Positions 9,610 to 18,175 of a stretch of DNA of 64,000 nt are shown piece by piece. The position numbers were made by a program, and so were the translations under genes. The notes beneath the pieces are model-generated. The model was not told the DNA's origin. It searched no databases and was given only the letters and a program-made list of their open reading frames with translations. Source of the stretch: Shimia biformata (GTDB lineage: Bacteria > Pseudomonadota > Alphaproteobacteria > Rhodobacterales > Rhodobacteraceae); the NCBI RefSeq assembly GCF_016888515.1, contig NZ_JAFEJK010000001.1, positions 310,001 through 374,000 of the forward strand. Reading direction: 5' to 3'. Within the stretch, counting starts at the first letter, position 1. Every line of letters starts with the position of its first letter.

Positions 9610-9638
9610 GATATATGCGGGATGGGCCGAGTCTGCAA
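9610..9638 (-). promoter_or_regulatory. Possible sigma-70-type promoter for rimP-nusA-rnpM-infB
   Basis: On the minus strand TTGCAG (9633-9638) and TATATC (9610-9615) are separated by 17 bases. Matches to the consensus are partial (3/6 and 4/6). If it is used, transcription would start near 9603 and the leader would contain the terminator at 9532-9554. There is no room for a promoter between that terminator and rimP. Confidence 0.4.
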
Positions 9639-9648
9639 GGGGAATCGC

Positions 9649-10272
9649 CTAGTCGGCGGTCCAGCCTTTGTCGTGGTGGGTTCCATCGCAATAAGGTTTG
9701 TTGCCGGACAATCCGCAGCGGCATAGCACAAACTTGGTTTTCGCTGCCGCCTCACCCGGTGCCTGGGCGGGGTGTTCGACGCCACTGACACAATAGGGCC
9801 CGTCGTCCATGACCTCGATCTGCGGCCCGTTCTTGCCAAGATGCTGCGGGCCGCTTTCGGTCACGATGGCCAATGCCCCAGAGGGGCAGGCGGCGATCAC
9901 TTCGCGAATGTCATCCACGCTGCCGTTGTTCGGCTGAACCCAGGGTTTGCGGGAAGCGTCAAAAACCGTTGGCGCGATCCGGGCGCACTCGGCGGCATGC
10001 GCGCAAAGCCGCGGGTTGAACGAGACCGACACATCCGCCCCCTCATACACCAACACGCGGTCAATGCCCGCTGGTGTTCCGCCGCGGCTTTTGAAACCGG
10101 CGTCATTGTGCGAACCGTCGCAAAACGGCTTGTTCTTGGAATGCCCACATCGACAAAGGGCCATGACCGGCTTGGTCTCGTATTCCGTTCCATCGGGTCC
10201 GATCAGGCGGGTCAATCCCTTGACCACAAGCGGGCCGTTTTCACGTTCTTCGATGGTTGGTTTTTCGGTCAT
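9649..10272 (-). CDS. Iron-sulfur protein with two CDGSH domains and a ferredoxin-like insert
   Basis: A 207-residue cytoplasmic protein with two CDGSH-type [2Fe-2S] motifs, CRCGHSKNKPFCDGSH at about residues 40-55 and CRCGLSGNKPYCDGTH near the C-terminus. Between them is a stretch with Cys residues (RLCAHAAECARIAP and later AACPSGAL) that fits a divergent single-cluster ferredoxin domain of the Fer4_19 type. CDGSH clusters are redox-active and labile, so an electron-transfer or stress role is likely, but the partner is unknown. The start at ATG 10272 is supported by GGGAGGTG. It appears to be a single-gene unit ending at the hairpin before rimP. Confidence 0.85.
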   Translation of the reverse strand: MTEKPTIEERENGPLVVKGLTRLIGPDGTEYETKPVMALCRCGHSKNKPFCDGSHNDAGFKSRGGTPAGIDRVLVYEGADVSVSFNPRLCAHAAECARIAPTVFDASRKPWVQPNNGSVDDIREVIAACPSGALAIVTESGPQHLGKNGPQIEVMDDGPYCVSGVEHPAQAPGEAAAKTKFVLCRCGLSGNKPYCDGTHHDKGWTAD

Positions 10273-10310
10273 CTGGCACCTCCCTGTCCAACCCACCTAG
10301 TGCGCCCGGC

Positions 10311-10348
10311 CAAAAAGAAAAACGCCCCACCAAATGGCGGGGCGTTTC
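10311..10348 (-). terminator. Terminator after the peptide ABC transporter operon
   Basis: AACGCCCC pairs with GGGGCGTT across a short loop (10321-10347). On the minus strand the stem is followed by the T-rich stretch TTTCTTTTTG. It lies just beyond the stop of the substrate-binding protein at 10371 and ends the four-gene importer operon. Confidence 0.85.
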
Positions 10349-10370
10349 CATGTCGTTCAAGCAGCGTCGC

Positions 10371-11915
10371 TTAGCTGAACCACCAGCGTTCCGCCATGCG
10401 GCCGTTGTCCATCTGCCAGAGGTTGCCCACGGTTTCCGGGGTTTCCAGCTTGGTCGAGATCGCCTGAACGTAGTTGGCGAACATCGGCACGATCACGGCA
10501 CCGTCGGTCCGCAGGATTTCCTGCATCTCGCGGTATTGCTCGCGCCGCTTGCCGGAATCCAGCTCGGCACGAGCCGAAAGCAGCAGCTCCTGGAAGCGCG
10601 GGTGATCCCACTGGCTGTCGTTCCAGGGCGCGCCGGCCTCGTATGCGGTCGAGAACATCCAGTCCTCGGTCGCGCGACCCGACCAGTAGCAGGCGCACCA
10701 CGGTTTCTTGAGCCAGACGTTCGACCAGTAACCGTCCGCCGGTTCCTGAACCACGTTGATGTTGATGCCCGCACCTTTGGCCGAAGCCTGATAAAGCTGC
10801 GCCGCGTCCACCGCACCTTCGAACGCCGCCGAGGACGCCGACAAGTCGATGTCGATCGAATCGAGCCCGGCCTCTTTCATGTAGAACTTGGCCTTGTCGG
10901 GATCGTATTCCAGCTGCTCCATGTCGCCGGCATAATACTGGTTGGCTGGACCGATGGGCGTGTCGTTGCCGACCTGACCGTGGCCTTGCAGGATCTTGTC
11001 GACCATTTCCTGACGGTTGACGCCGTATTTCAGCGCGCGGCGCACGTTCACGTCATTGAACGGTGCCGTCTTGGACAGCATCGGGAAGGTATAGTGCTGG
11101 TTGCCGGTCACTTCCTGGATCGCGATGTTCGGGTTCGCCCGCAGCAATGCCTCGGTCTTGAAGTCGATCCGGTTGATCGCGTCCACCTGCCCGGTCATCA
11201 GCGCGTTCATCCGGGCGGTATTGTCGTTGATCGCGATATACTCGACCTCGTCGAAGAAACCGGCGCTGTCACCTTTGTAGTGGCCATCATAGCGCTTCGC
11301 GGTCATGCGCACGCCCGGCTCGAACGAGGTCACGGCATAAAGACCAGTGCCGATGCCCTTGGCGATGGCTTCTTCGATCTGACCCGCCGGATACATCAGG
11401 ATGTGATAGTCCGACATCAGATAGGGGAAGTCGGCGTTGCCGTTTTCCAGCGTGAACATGACCTGATGGTCGGTGACCTTCTTCATCTCGGTGATGGCCG
11501 AAACGATGGGTTTTGCCGCCGATTTCGCACCTTCTGCAGTGTGTAGGTTCAGCGACTCGATCACGTCGTCGGCACCAAAGGCCTTGCCGTTGTGGAAAGT
11601 CACACCCTGACGCAGGTTGAAAGTCCAGGTCTTGGCGTCGGCGCTGGCTTCCCAGCTTTCCGCCAGTTCGCCCTGAAGCGACCCGTCCGCCGCCACCATA
11701 GTCAGGCTGTCAAACACCGTGCCTTGCGCCGATGCGATCATGAATAGGTCGGAATGGGTGCGTCCATCCCAGCTGTCCGAGGTGTTGGCGCCCGAAAGCC
11801 CCGCTCGCAGCTTACCACCACGTTTCGGCGCCGCGCGCAGCGGCAGGCCGGTGGCGGCAAGCACACCAGCGGCCGCGCCGGTGCGAAGCAATCCGCGTCT
11901 GCTAATTCTGGTCAT
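10371..11915 (-). CDS. Peptide/nickel-type ABC transporter substrate-binding protein
   Basis: A 514-residue periplasmic binding protein of the DppA/OppA class (SBP family 5), the receptor that delivers a peptide or similar ligand to the membrane permeases. The N-terminus has a twin-arginine signal (SRRGLLRTG, then an Ala-rich core, cleavage near LRA-AP). Characteristic segments include WTFNLRQGVTFHNGK and VRRALKYGVNRQEMV. ATG 11915 is preferred to the longer frame from 11978 because AAGGGAG precedes it and the Tat motif starts there. It is the last gene after permease, permease and ATPase. The ligand cannot be deduced from sequence alone. Confidence 0.93.
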   Translation of the reverse strand: MTRISRRGLLRTGAAAGVLAATGLPLRAAPKRGGKLRAGLSGANTSDSWDGRTHSDLFMIASAQGTVFDSLTMVAADGSLQGELAESWEASADAKTWTFNLRQGVTFHNGKAFGADDVIESLNLHTAEGAKSAAKPIVSAITEMKKVTDHQVMFTLENGNADFPYLMSDYHILMYPAGQIEEAIAKGIGTGLYAVTSFEPGVRMTAKRYDGHYKGDSAGFFDEVEYIAINDNTARMNALMTGQVDAINRIDFKTEALLRANPNIAIQEVTGNQHYTFPMLSKTAPFNDVNVRRALKYGVNRQEMVDKILQGHGQVGNDTPIGPANQYYAGDMEQLEYDPDKAKFYMKEAGLDSIDIDLSASSAAFEGAVDAAQLYQASAKGAGININVVQEPADGYWSNVWLKKPWCACYWSGRATEDWMFSTAYEAGAPWNDSQWDHPRFQELLLSARAELDSGKRREQYREMQEILRTDGAVIVPMFANYVQAISTKLETPETVGNLWQMDNGRMAERWWFS

Positions 11916-11974
11916 ATCATACTCCCTTGTTGTTTGGGTTCTTGTCCCTTGTGTCGCCCTATCTCGGGCGATTC

Positions 11975-13624
11975 TCATGTCATCTTATCAACAGCGGCGT
12001 CACCGATGTTATCAACTCCACGCTCGTTCAGCAGATTTGTCAGCCAATCCGGGTCCATCTCCGGCACCGAACTGAGCAAGAGATCGGTGTAGGCATGGTG
12101 CGGGGGCTGGAACATCTCTGTCTTTGGTCCCTGTTCAACCACGCGCCCGTCCTTCATCACCACAACTTCGTCAGCGATGGACCGCACCGTAGCAAGGTCA
12201 TGGGTGATGAACATATAGCTGAGGCCCAGATCGTCCTGCAGCCGTGCCAGAAGTTTCAGGATGCCCTCGGCGACCAGTTGGTCCAATGCCGATGTGACCT
12301 CGTCGCAGATAATAAACTTCGGTTCGGCGGCCAACGCGCGGGCAATGCCGATCCGCTGCTTCTGGCCGCCCGACAGTTCCGATGGCAGGCGGTTGATATA
12401 CTGGCTTGGCTCAAGCTCGATCTGGTCCAGAAGTTCCTCGACCCGGCGGCGTTTTTCCTTTCCGGACAGACCAAGGTAGAACTGCACCGGACGCCCGATC
12501 AGCTCACCGATCGTCTTGCGCGGGTTCAGCGCGGTGTCGGCCATCTGATAGATCATCTGTGCCTGACGAAGCTGGTCCTTGTTCCGCTTGCGATAGTCCA
12601 GCGGCAGAGCTTGCCCGTCGAACTCGATATGCCCCTGTTTTGGTGGCAGAAGCCCCGTAATACAGCGCGCCGTCGTCGATTTGCCGGACCCGGACTCACC
12701 CACAACCGCCACGGTGCGGGCCTCGTGAATGTCGAAACTCACGTCGAACAGCACCGGCTGGGTGCCATAGGCGGCGGTCACGTTCTGGACCGAAACCACC
12801 GGGGTCGCGCCGGTATTCACGGCGGGTTTCTGCGGGCGCTTGAAGCTGCGTACTGCCCACAGCGACTTGGTGTAATCCTCTTTCGGGTCGGACAGCATGG
12901 TGCGGGTATCGGCCTCTTCGACCTCATCGCCTTTCAGCAGCACCTTGATCTTGTCCGCCATCTGCGCAACCACGGCCAAGTCGTGCGTGATATAGATCGC
13001 AGCGGTGTCGTATTCCTCGACGATCTGGCGGATCGACGCCAGCACCTCGATCTGAGTTGTGACATCCAGCGCCGTCGTCGGTTCATCGAAGATAATCAGG
13101 TCAGGGCGGCAGGACATGGCCATCGCCGTCATCGCCCTCTGCAACTGACCACCCGACACCTGATGCGGGTAACGGAAGCCGATCTGCTCGGGGTTGGGCA
13201 GGCGCAGCTTGCGGTACAGCTCGATCCCGTCAGCTTCCGAGTCCGACCGGCTCATCACACCATGCTGCACCGGGCCTTCGCTATGCTGGTCGATCAGCCG
13301 ATGGGCAGGGTTGAACGACGCAGCCGCCGATTGCGCGACATAGGCAATCCGTTTGCCCAGAAGCCCCCGCTTTACCTTGGCCGAGGCATTCACAAGGTCG
13401 ATCCCGTCAAACTCGACCGACCCCGCAGAAATGCGACAGCCATCGCGGGTAAACCCCATCGTGGCAAGGCCCACGGTCGACTTGCCCGCACCAGATTCCC
13501 CGATCAGGCCAAGTACTTCGCCCTTGTTCAGGTCAAGGTCGACACCATTGACGATCTGGTTCCAGGTCTCTTCGGACCGGCCTTCGATCTTCAGGCCACG
13601 GACTTTGAGAAGCAGATCACTCAT
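11975..13624 (-). CDS. ABC transporter ATP-binding protein with two fused ATPase domains
   Basis: A 549-residue protein that joins the DppD-like and DppF-like ATPases in one chain, so it can power the importer without a second subunit. Domain 1 has Walker A GESGAGKS at 42-49 and signature VSGGQ at 156-160. Domain 2 has Walker A GESGSGKS at 309-316 and signature LSGGQ at 417-421. Each has a Walker B with DEPTTALD or DEVTSALD and a switch His (THD). The second Walker B, CDEVTSALDQ, is typical of this family. It starts by four-base overlap with the upstream permease. The substrate-binding gene follows after about 60 bases. Confidence 0.94.
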   Translation of the reverse strand: MSDLLLKVRGLKIEGRSEETWNQIVNGVDLDLNKGEVLGLIGESGAGKSTVGLATMGFTRDGCRISAGSVEFDGIDLVNASAKVKRGLLGKRIAYVAQSAAASFNPAHRLIDQHSEGPVQHGVMSRSDSEADGIELYRKLRLPNPEQIGFRYPHQVSGGQLQRAMTAMAMSCRPDLIIFDEPTTALDVTTQIEVLASIRQIVEEYDTAAIYITHDLAVVAQMADKIKVLLKGDEVEEADTRTMLSDPKEDYTKSLWAVRSFKRPQKPAVNTGATPVVSVQNVTAAYGTQPVLFDVSFDIHEARTVAVVGESGSGKSTTARCITGLLPPKQGHIEFDGQALPLDYRKRNKDQLRQAQMIYQMADTALNPRKTIGELIGRPVQFYLGLSGKEKRRRVEELLDQIELEPSQYINRLPSELSGGQKQRIGIARALAAEPKFIICDEVTSALDQLVAEGILKLLARLQDDLGLSYMFITHDLATVRSIADEVVVMKDGRVVEQGPKTEMFQPPHHAYTDLLLSSVPEMDPDWLTNLLNERGVDNIGDAAVDKMT

Positions 13625-14820
13625 TCCTTCAGCCCCGACGATTTGTGCAGCATCCAGTCGACAACGAAATTCACCGCCACGGTCAGCAAGGCGATCGCGC
13701 CCGCCGCAAGCAGAGGTGCCGACGCGACCTGCGGCGCGAAGACCGCGAAATTGATGAACTGTGCAAGGTCACGCACCATCGTGCCCCAATCGGCCAAGGG
13801 TGGCTGGATACCGACACCAAGGAAGGACAGCGAGGCAATGGTCAGGAACACGAAACAGAACCGCAACCCGAACTCGGCGAGAAGCGGTGCGGTTGCGTTC
13901 GGCAGGATCTCCTTGAAGATCAGGTAGCCCAGCCCCTCGCCCCGCAATTTCGCGGCCTCGATATAGTCCATCACAACGATGTTCAGCCCGACGGCCCGTG
14001 CCAGACGGAACACGCGGGTCGAGTCGATCACAGCGATGATGATGACCATGTAAACGGTCAGAAGCCATTTCTCGGACCCGGCCCAGGCGCTGGCAATTGT
14101 CATCAACAAAAGCGCAAAGATCAGAGACGGGATCGCCATCAGGACATCCACTGCGCGGCTCAGAACCTGGTCCAGCCAGCCTTGCAGCGTTGCGGCGAGG
14201 AAACCCAGCGTTCCGCCGATGAAAAAGGCAAGACATGTGGTGATAAACGCAATCCCCACGGTGTTCTGTGCGCCATAGATTAGACGTGACAGGATATCGC
14301 GGCCGATCTGGTCAGTGCCCAGCGGATAGTCCGGGTTGCCGCCCATGGCGGGATCACCCCCCGGCACGACATTGGCCTGCGCCAGCACTTCTTCCTGACC
14401 AAAGGGGGCCAGCGCGCCGGCAAAGATCGCGACAAAGGCATAGATCAGGATCATCAGGATGCCGAAAGACGCCGTCAGCGGCATCGAGCGAAACAGCTTT
14501 TTTGTACCTTCGGTGCCGACCGAGCGCCCAAGAAGCCGGAACAGCCATGCGGCGATGGCAAACAGGATCAGCCCCTCGATCGCCTTGCCGAGGAAGAAAT
14601 ACTTATTCGCCACGGCCGGGTCAGCCGATCGCGACAGCCAGTAGGCCCATGCCAGCCAGACGACGATCACAGCTCCGAACACATACCCAAAGGCGACGCC
14701 GTAGGGCATGTCGCGGAACCTGGGCGCGTCACCGGTGATCTTCTGTCCGGCAAAGCGGAACAGCCAGCCACCGGCGGCGATGGCCAGAAGACCAAGGATG
14801 AGAGTCAGCCAGATACTCAT
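13621..14820 (-). CDS. Peptide-type ABC transporter permease (DppC-like) with duplicated N-terminal segment
   Basis: Inner-membrane permease of the DppC/OppC class. The 399 residues exceed the usual 290-300. The extra length is at the N-terminus, where two similar stretches occur in tandem: AAGGWLFRFAGQ then RFRDMPYGVAFG (residues 15-45), and AAWLFRLLGRS then LFRSMPLTASFG (residues 90-120), each followed by a hydrophobic helix. The normal permease domain follows, with GTDQIGRDILSR and the ATPase-contact EAA loop EAAKLRGEGLGYLIFKEILP. It overlaps the other permease and the ATPase gene by four bases each. The duplication looks real because the frame is intact. Confidence 0.92.
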   Translation of the reverse strand: MSIWLTLILGLLAIAAGGWLFRFAGQKITGDAPRFRDMPYGVAFGYVFGAVIVVWLAWAYWLSRSADPAVANKYFFLGKAIEGLILFAIAAWLFRLLGRSVGTEGTKKLFRSMPLTASFGILMILIYAFVAIFAGALAPFGQEEVLAQANVVPGGDPAMGGNPDYPLGTDQIGRDILSRLIYGAQNTVGIAFITTCLAFFIGGTLGFLAATLQGWLDQVLSRAVDVLMAIPSLIFALLLMTIASAWAGSEKWLLTVYMVIIIAVIDSTRVFRLARAVGLNIVVMDYIEAAKLRGEGLGYLIFKEILPNATAPLLAEFGLRFCFVFLTIASLSFLGVGIQPPLADWGTMVRDLAQFINFAVFAPQVASAPLLAAGAIALLTVAVNFVVDWMLHKSSGLKE

Positions 14821-15815
14821 TTCGGGTGCCTCAGCCGCGGGTTACTGATGATTGACAGAATATCGGCGGTCAGGTTCAGAAGAATATAGGCGGTGGCGAA
14901 GATCAGGCAGCAGGCCTGCACCACGGGGATGTCACGGATTTTCACGCTGTCGACGAACAGCTGGCCGATGCCGGGATAGACAAACACCACTTCAACCACC
15001 ACGACGCCAGTGATCAGATAGGCAAGGTTCAGTGCCACCACGTTGATGATCGGCGCCAGCGCATTGGGCAGCGCGTGCTTTACGATCACCCGCATCGGAG
15101 AAATGCCCTTGAGCCGCGCCATCTCGATGTAAGGCGATGCCAGAAGGTTGATGATCGCCGCGCGTGTCATGCGCATCATATGCGCGGTCACCACCAAGGT
15201 TAGCGTCAGTGCCGGCAACAGGGTGCGTGTCAACCGCTCGTCAAAGGGCATGTCGGCATAGATGTTCGACAGGGACGGCAGGATCGGGTTCAGAACCGCC
15301 AGGAACAGGATCAAGATATAGGCCAGGAAGAACTCAGGCGACGAGATTGACGACAAGGTCAGGATGTTGGTCGCGCGGTCAAAGATCGAGTTGCGGTAAA
15401 GCGCAGCCAGGATGCCAAGGAAAAGCGAAAACGGCACGGCGATCAGTGCCGTCACCCCGGCCAGGAAAAGCGTGTTTTCGAACCTGGGGGCAATCTGCGC
15501 CGCCACCGACGCCATGTTGGTGGACCCGTCTGCACCGACGAAACTGGCGAAGTTGGCCTGCGCGAAACTGTTGCCCAGGTCACCCTGAAGCGCAGACGCA
15601 AGCCACTGGAAGTATCGCGTGATCGGCGGCTGATCGAGTCCCAGGTCCTTGCGGATCGCTTCAACCGCTTCAGGCGTTGCACCCTGACCAAGGATCAGTT
15701 GCGCAAAGTCTCCGGGAAGCATGTTGACCGCTGTAAAGATCACGATCGACACGACAAACAGGGTCAAAATGCCCAGCAAAAGCCGCTGGGCTATGATCCG
15801 TAAGATTGAGGTCAA
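14817..15815 (-). CDS. Peptide-type ABC transporter permease (DppB-like)
   Basis: A 332-residue inner-membrane permease of the DppB/OppB class and the first gene of the importer operon. It starts with a membrane helix (RLLLGILTLFVVSIVIFTAV), followed by the family's MLPGD. It has about six helices and the EAA-loop region ARLKGISPMRVIVKHALPNA that docks to the ATPase. The last bases overlap the start of the second permease. The leader upstream (15816-15934) is AT-rich relative to the surroundings and contains no obvious gene, so the operon promoter probably lies there. Confidence 0.94.
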   Translation of the reverse strand: MTSILRIIAQRLLLGILTLFVVSIVIFTAVNMLPGDFAQLILGQGATPEAVEAIRKDLGLDQPPITRYFQWLASALQGDLGNSFAQANFASFVGADGSTNMASVAAQIAPRFENTLFLAGVTALIAVPFSLFLGILAALYRNSIFDRATNILTLSSISSPEFFLAYILILFLAVLNPILPSLSNIYADMPFDERLTRTLLPALTLTLVVTAHMMRMTRAAIINLLASPYIEMARLKGISPMRVIVKHALPNALAPIINVVALNLAYLITGVVVVEVVFVYPGIGQLFVDSVKIRDIPVVQACCLIFATAYILLNLTADILSIISNPRLRHPK

Positions 15816-15934
15816 TTGCCCTCACCTGTTGGTTTTATCTGTTTTCACTAAAGGTTAGCGGCTGATACCCGCGTGTAAAGCAATAAAAAGGCAATAATGT
15901 CTTACTTTTAAATGGCCAAACAAGAAATGGCCCG

Positions 15935-16906
15935 TCAGAGTCGGGCGATTTCGTCCATGATCCGCACCAGCTCGGCACTGATTCCCGGCTCAGACAGGGC
16001 ATGCCCGGCGTTGCGGATCAGGCGCAGGCGGCTTGCGGGCCAACGTCGCGTCAGCTCATAGGCAGACCGCGGCGGGCAGATCATGTCATAGCGCCCCTGA
16101 ACGACATAGCCGGGGATATGCTCGATCCGGGCGATGTTCTTCAGGATTTGCCCGTCCTCTTCAAGGAAACCGGCATTGTGGAAATAGTGATTTTCAAGCC
16201 GCGAAAACGCATGCGCATAAACCGGCGGCACCTCTCCGCCCGCACCATCGGACGACACCGAGGCAAGTGCGTTTTCCCACGTTGCCCAGGCGCGGGCATA
16301 TTGGATTTCGGTCGTTCGCTCGCCGCTGAACAGGCGTTTGTGATAGGCGGCGATCAGGTCGTTATGCTCGTCTTCCGGGATGAGGCTGGTGAACCGCGCC
16401 CAGGCCTCGGGCCAGAACTGACCGGCCCCGCCACCATAAAACCACTGCAATTCGCGCCGGGTCATCAGGAACACCCCGCGCAACACAAGACAGGCCACCC
16501 GGTCGGGATGGGTCTGGGCATAGACCAGCGACAGGGTCGCCCCCCAGCTTCCGCCGAACACGATCCATTGCTCGATGCCCAGCGTCGCGCGGATTCGTTC
16601 GATATCCGCAACCAGATGCCAGGTGGTGTTCGCCTCGACCGACGCATGCGGCGTGGATTTGCCACAGCCGCGCTGGTCAAACAGCACGATCCGGTAAACC
16701 GCCGGGTCGAAATAGCGCCGCATCGCCGGGCTGCACCCGCCCCCCGGACCGCCATGCAGCACGACCACGGGCACCCCTTGCGGATTTCCGCATTGCTCTA
16801 CATAGACAGTATGGCCGTCGCCGACCTCCAGCATCCGCTGATCGAACGGGGTCGTCGGCGGATAGAGATACTGAACTGCGCTTTTTTGGCCCGAGTTTTT
16901 GTCCAT
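15935..16906 (-). CDS. pip: Prolyl iminopeptidase
   Basis: An alpha/beta hydrolase that removes N-terminal proline from peptides (peptidase family S33). The 323-residue protein has the oxyanion-hole motif HGGPGGG at 51-57, the [11 protein letters not shown] stretch, and the nucleophile elbow GGSWG with Ser120. The acid and base are expected in the C-terminal RYDMICPP and [10 protein letters not shown] segments, both present. No signal peptide is seen, so it is probably cytoplasmic. It is divergent from ubiG, and its ATG lies about 50 bases from the ubiG start. A link to the neighbouring peptide importer (uptake followed by peptide breakdown) is plausible but only inferred. Confidence 0.93.
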   Translation of the reverse strand: MDKNSGQKSAVQYLYPPTTPFDQRMLEVGDGHTVYVEQCGNPQGVPVVVLHGGPGGGCSPAMRRYFDPAVYRIVLFDQRGCGKSTPHASVEANTTWHLVADIERIRATLGIEQWIVFGGSWGATLSLVYAQTHPDRVACLVLRGVFLMTRRELQWFYGGGAGQFWPEAWARFTSLIPEDEHNDLIAAYHKRLFSGERTTEIQYARAWATWENALASVSSDGAGGEVPPVYAHAFSRLENHYFHNAGFLEEDGQILKNIARIEHIPGYVVQGRYDMICPPRSAYELTRRWPASRLRLIRNAGHALSEPGISAELVRIMDEIARL

Positions 16907-16955
16907 GGATGACCTATATAGGTGTGGGCGCCCAAATGAGCATATGGAGACGAGA

Positions 16956-17702
16956 ATGCAAGCCTCTCAGACCACCGTCGACCCGAACGAAGTTGCCAAG
17001 TTCGAGGCCATGGCCGCCGAGTGGTGGGATCCCAACGGCAAATTCAAACCGCTGCACATGCTCAACCCCTGCCGTCTGGACTATATCACGTCCCAGATCG
17101 CGGGCGAGTTCGATCGCGACCTTTCCGCGCCGGAGCCGTTCAAAGGACTGCGGCTGCTGGACATCGGCTGCGGTGGCGGATTGCTCTCGGAACCGATGGC
17201 ACGGCTGGGCGCCACCGTCGTCGGCGCCGATGCCGCCGAACGCAATATTCCCGTTGCGCAGGTCCATGCCGAACAATCCGGGCTGACTATCGACTATCGC
17301 AACACCACGGCCGAGGCGCTGGCCGAGGGAGGCGAACAGTTCGACGTGGTTTTGAACATGGAAGTGGTCGAACATGTCGCCGACCCGCTGGCCTATCTCA
17401 CCGCCTGCCAGCAACTTTTGAAACCGGGCGGGCTTCACATCTGTTCAACCATTAACCGCAATCCGAAAAGCTTTGCCATGGCCATTGTCGGGGCGGAATA
17501 CGTCATGCGCTGGCTGCCCAAAGGCACGCATGAATGGGACAAGTTCATCACACCGGACGAGTTGTTTGCGCTGATCGAACAAGCGGGCCTGACGCCTGTT
17601 GATCGTAAGGGGTTCGTGTTCAACCCGATCTTCTGGACCTGGTCCCTGTCGGATCGCGACCTCAGCGTGAACTATGTCACCGCCAGCCTGAAGCCGGCCT
17701 AA
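16956..17702 (+). CDS. ubiG: Ubiquinone biosynthesis O-methyltransferase UbiG
   Basis: UbiG carries out the two O-methylation steps of ubiquinone synthesis using S-adenosylmethionine. The 248-residue product starts [16 protein letters not shown] and shows the family segment [16 protein letters not shown], the SAM-binding motif LLDIGCGGG, and the later NMEVVEHV. Three candidate starts are in frame (TTG 16899, ATG 16944, ATG 16956). The last is chosen because GGAG lies six bases before it and the others lack a ribosome-binding site. Its stop codon overlaps the stop of the convergent marR gene within CTAA. Confidence 0.95.
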   Translation: MQASQTTVDPNEVAKFEAMAAEWWDPNGKFKPLHMLNPCRLDYITSQIAGEFDRDLSAPEPFKGLRLLDIGCGGGLLSEPMARLGATVVGADAAERNIPVAQVHAEQSGLTIDYRNTTAEALAEGGEQFDVVLNMEVVEHVADPLAYLTACQQLLKPGGLHICSTINRNPKSFAMAIVGAEYVMRWLPKGTHEWDKFITPDELFALIEQAGLTPVDRKGFVFNPIFWTWSLSDRDLSVNYVTASLKPA

Positions 17703-18139
17703 CCGTCGCCCTCAAGCCTGCCGCGCAGCTCTCGCAGAATTGGCAGCACTGAACGCACACGCCTTTCGCCCAGTTCCGACACGATTTCGCCGATCATCGG
17801 CGCGATCGAGGCAAGCGCCGCGTCGCGGGCGCGGTTTCCCGCCGGGCTGATCGACACCATCTTGCGCCGCGCATCGTCCCAATCGGGGCGGATATGCACG
17901 TATCCCGCCGCTTCGAGTTTCGACAGGGTGTTGGTCATCGCGCCCCGCGTGACGTGGAATGCCTTTGCCAGTTGCGCCGGGCTGCGTTCCACCCCGGAAT
18001 GCGCCAATTGGTTGAGAACCGAGAAATGCGACAATTCCATGCCCTTGGGCAACGCGCGGGTAAGCCGGGCGCGGGCCAGCTGGTCCGCCATCAGGATCTC
18101 TCCAAACAACGAGATCGCAAGTGCGTTATTGTCGCTCAT
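17699..18139 (-). CDS. MarR-family transcriptional regulator
   Basis: A 146-residue winged-helix repressor-type regulator. The DNA-binding region is visible as [20 protein letters not shown] (recognition helix) followed by the wing [14 protein letters not shown]. Helical ends would form the dimer interface. No Cys-based redox sensing motif is apparent. GGAAAGG precedes the ATG. It is the last gene of the comF-grxC-nitrilase-marR minus-strand run, 36 bases after the hydrolase. Its ligand and targets are unknown, though the neighbouring genes or itself are the usual first candidates. Confidence 0.9.
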   Translation of the reverse strand: MSDNNALAISLFGEILMADQLARARLTRALPKGMELSHFSVLNQLAHSGVERSPAQLAKAFHVTRGAMTNTLSKLEAAGYVHIRPDWDDARRKMVSISPAGNRARDAALASIAPMIGEIVSELGERRVRSVLPILRELRGRLEGDG

Positions 18140-18175
18140 ATCCGGCCTTTCCAGGTTCAGGGTGGCCTTGGGCTG

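Noticed and set aside
11927-13927. Long open frame antisense to the ABC ATPase gene (about 660 codons)
   Set aside because: Same reason: the opposite strand encodes two full ATPase domains, and this frame reads as Arg/His-rich filler.
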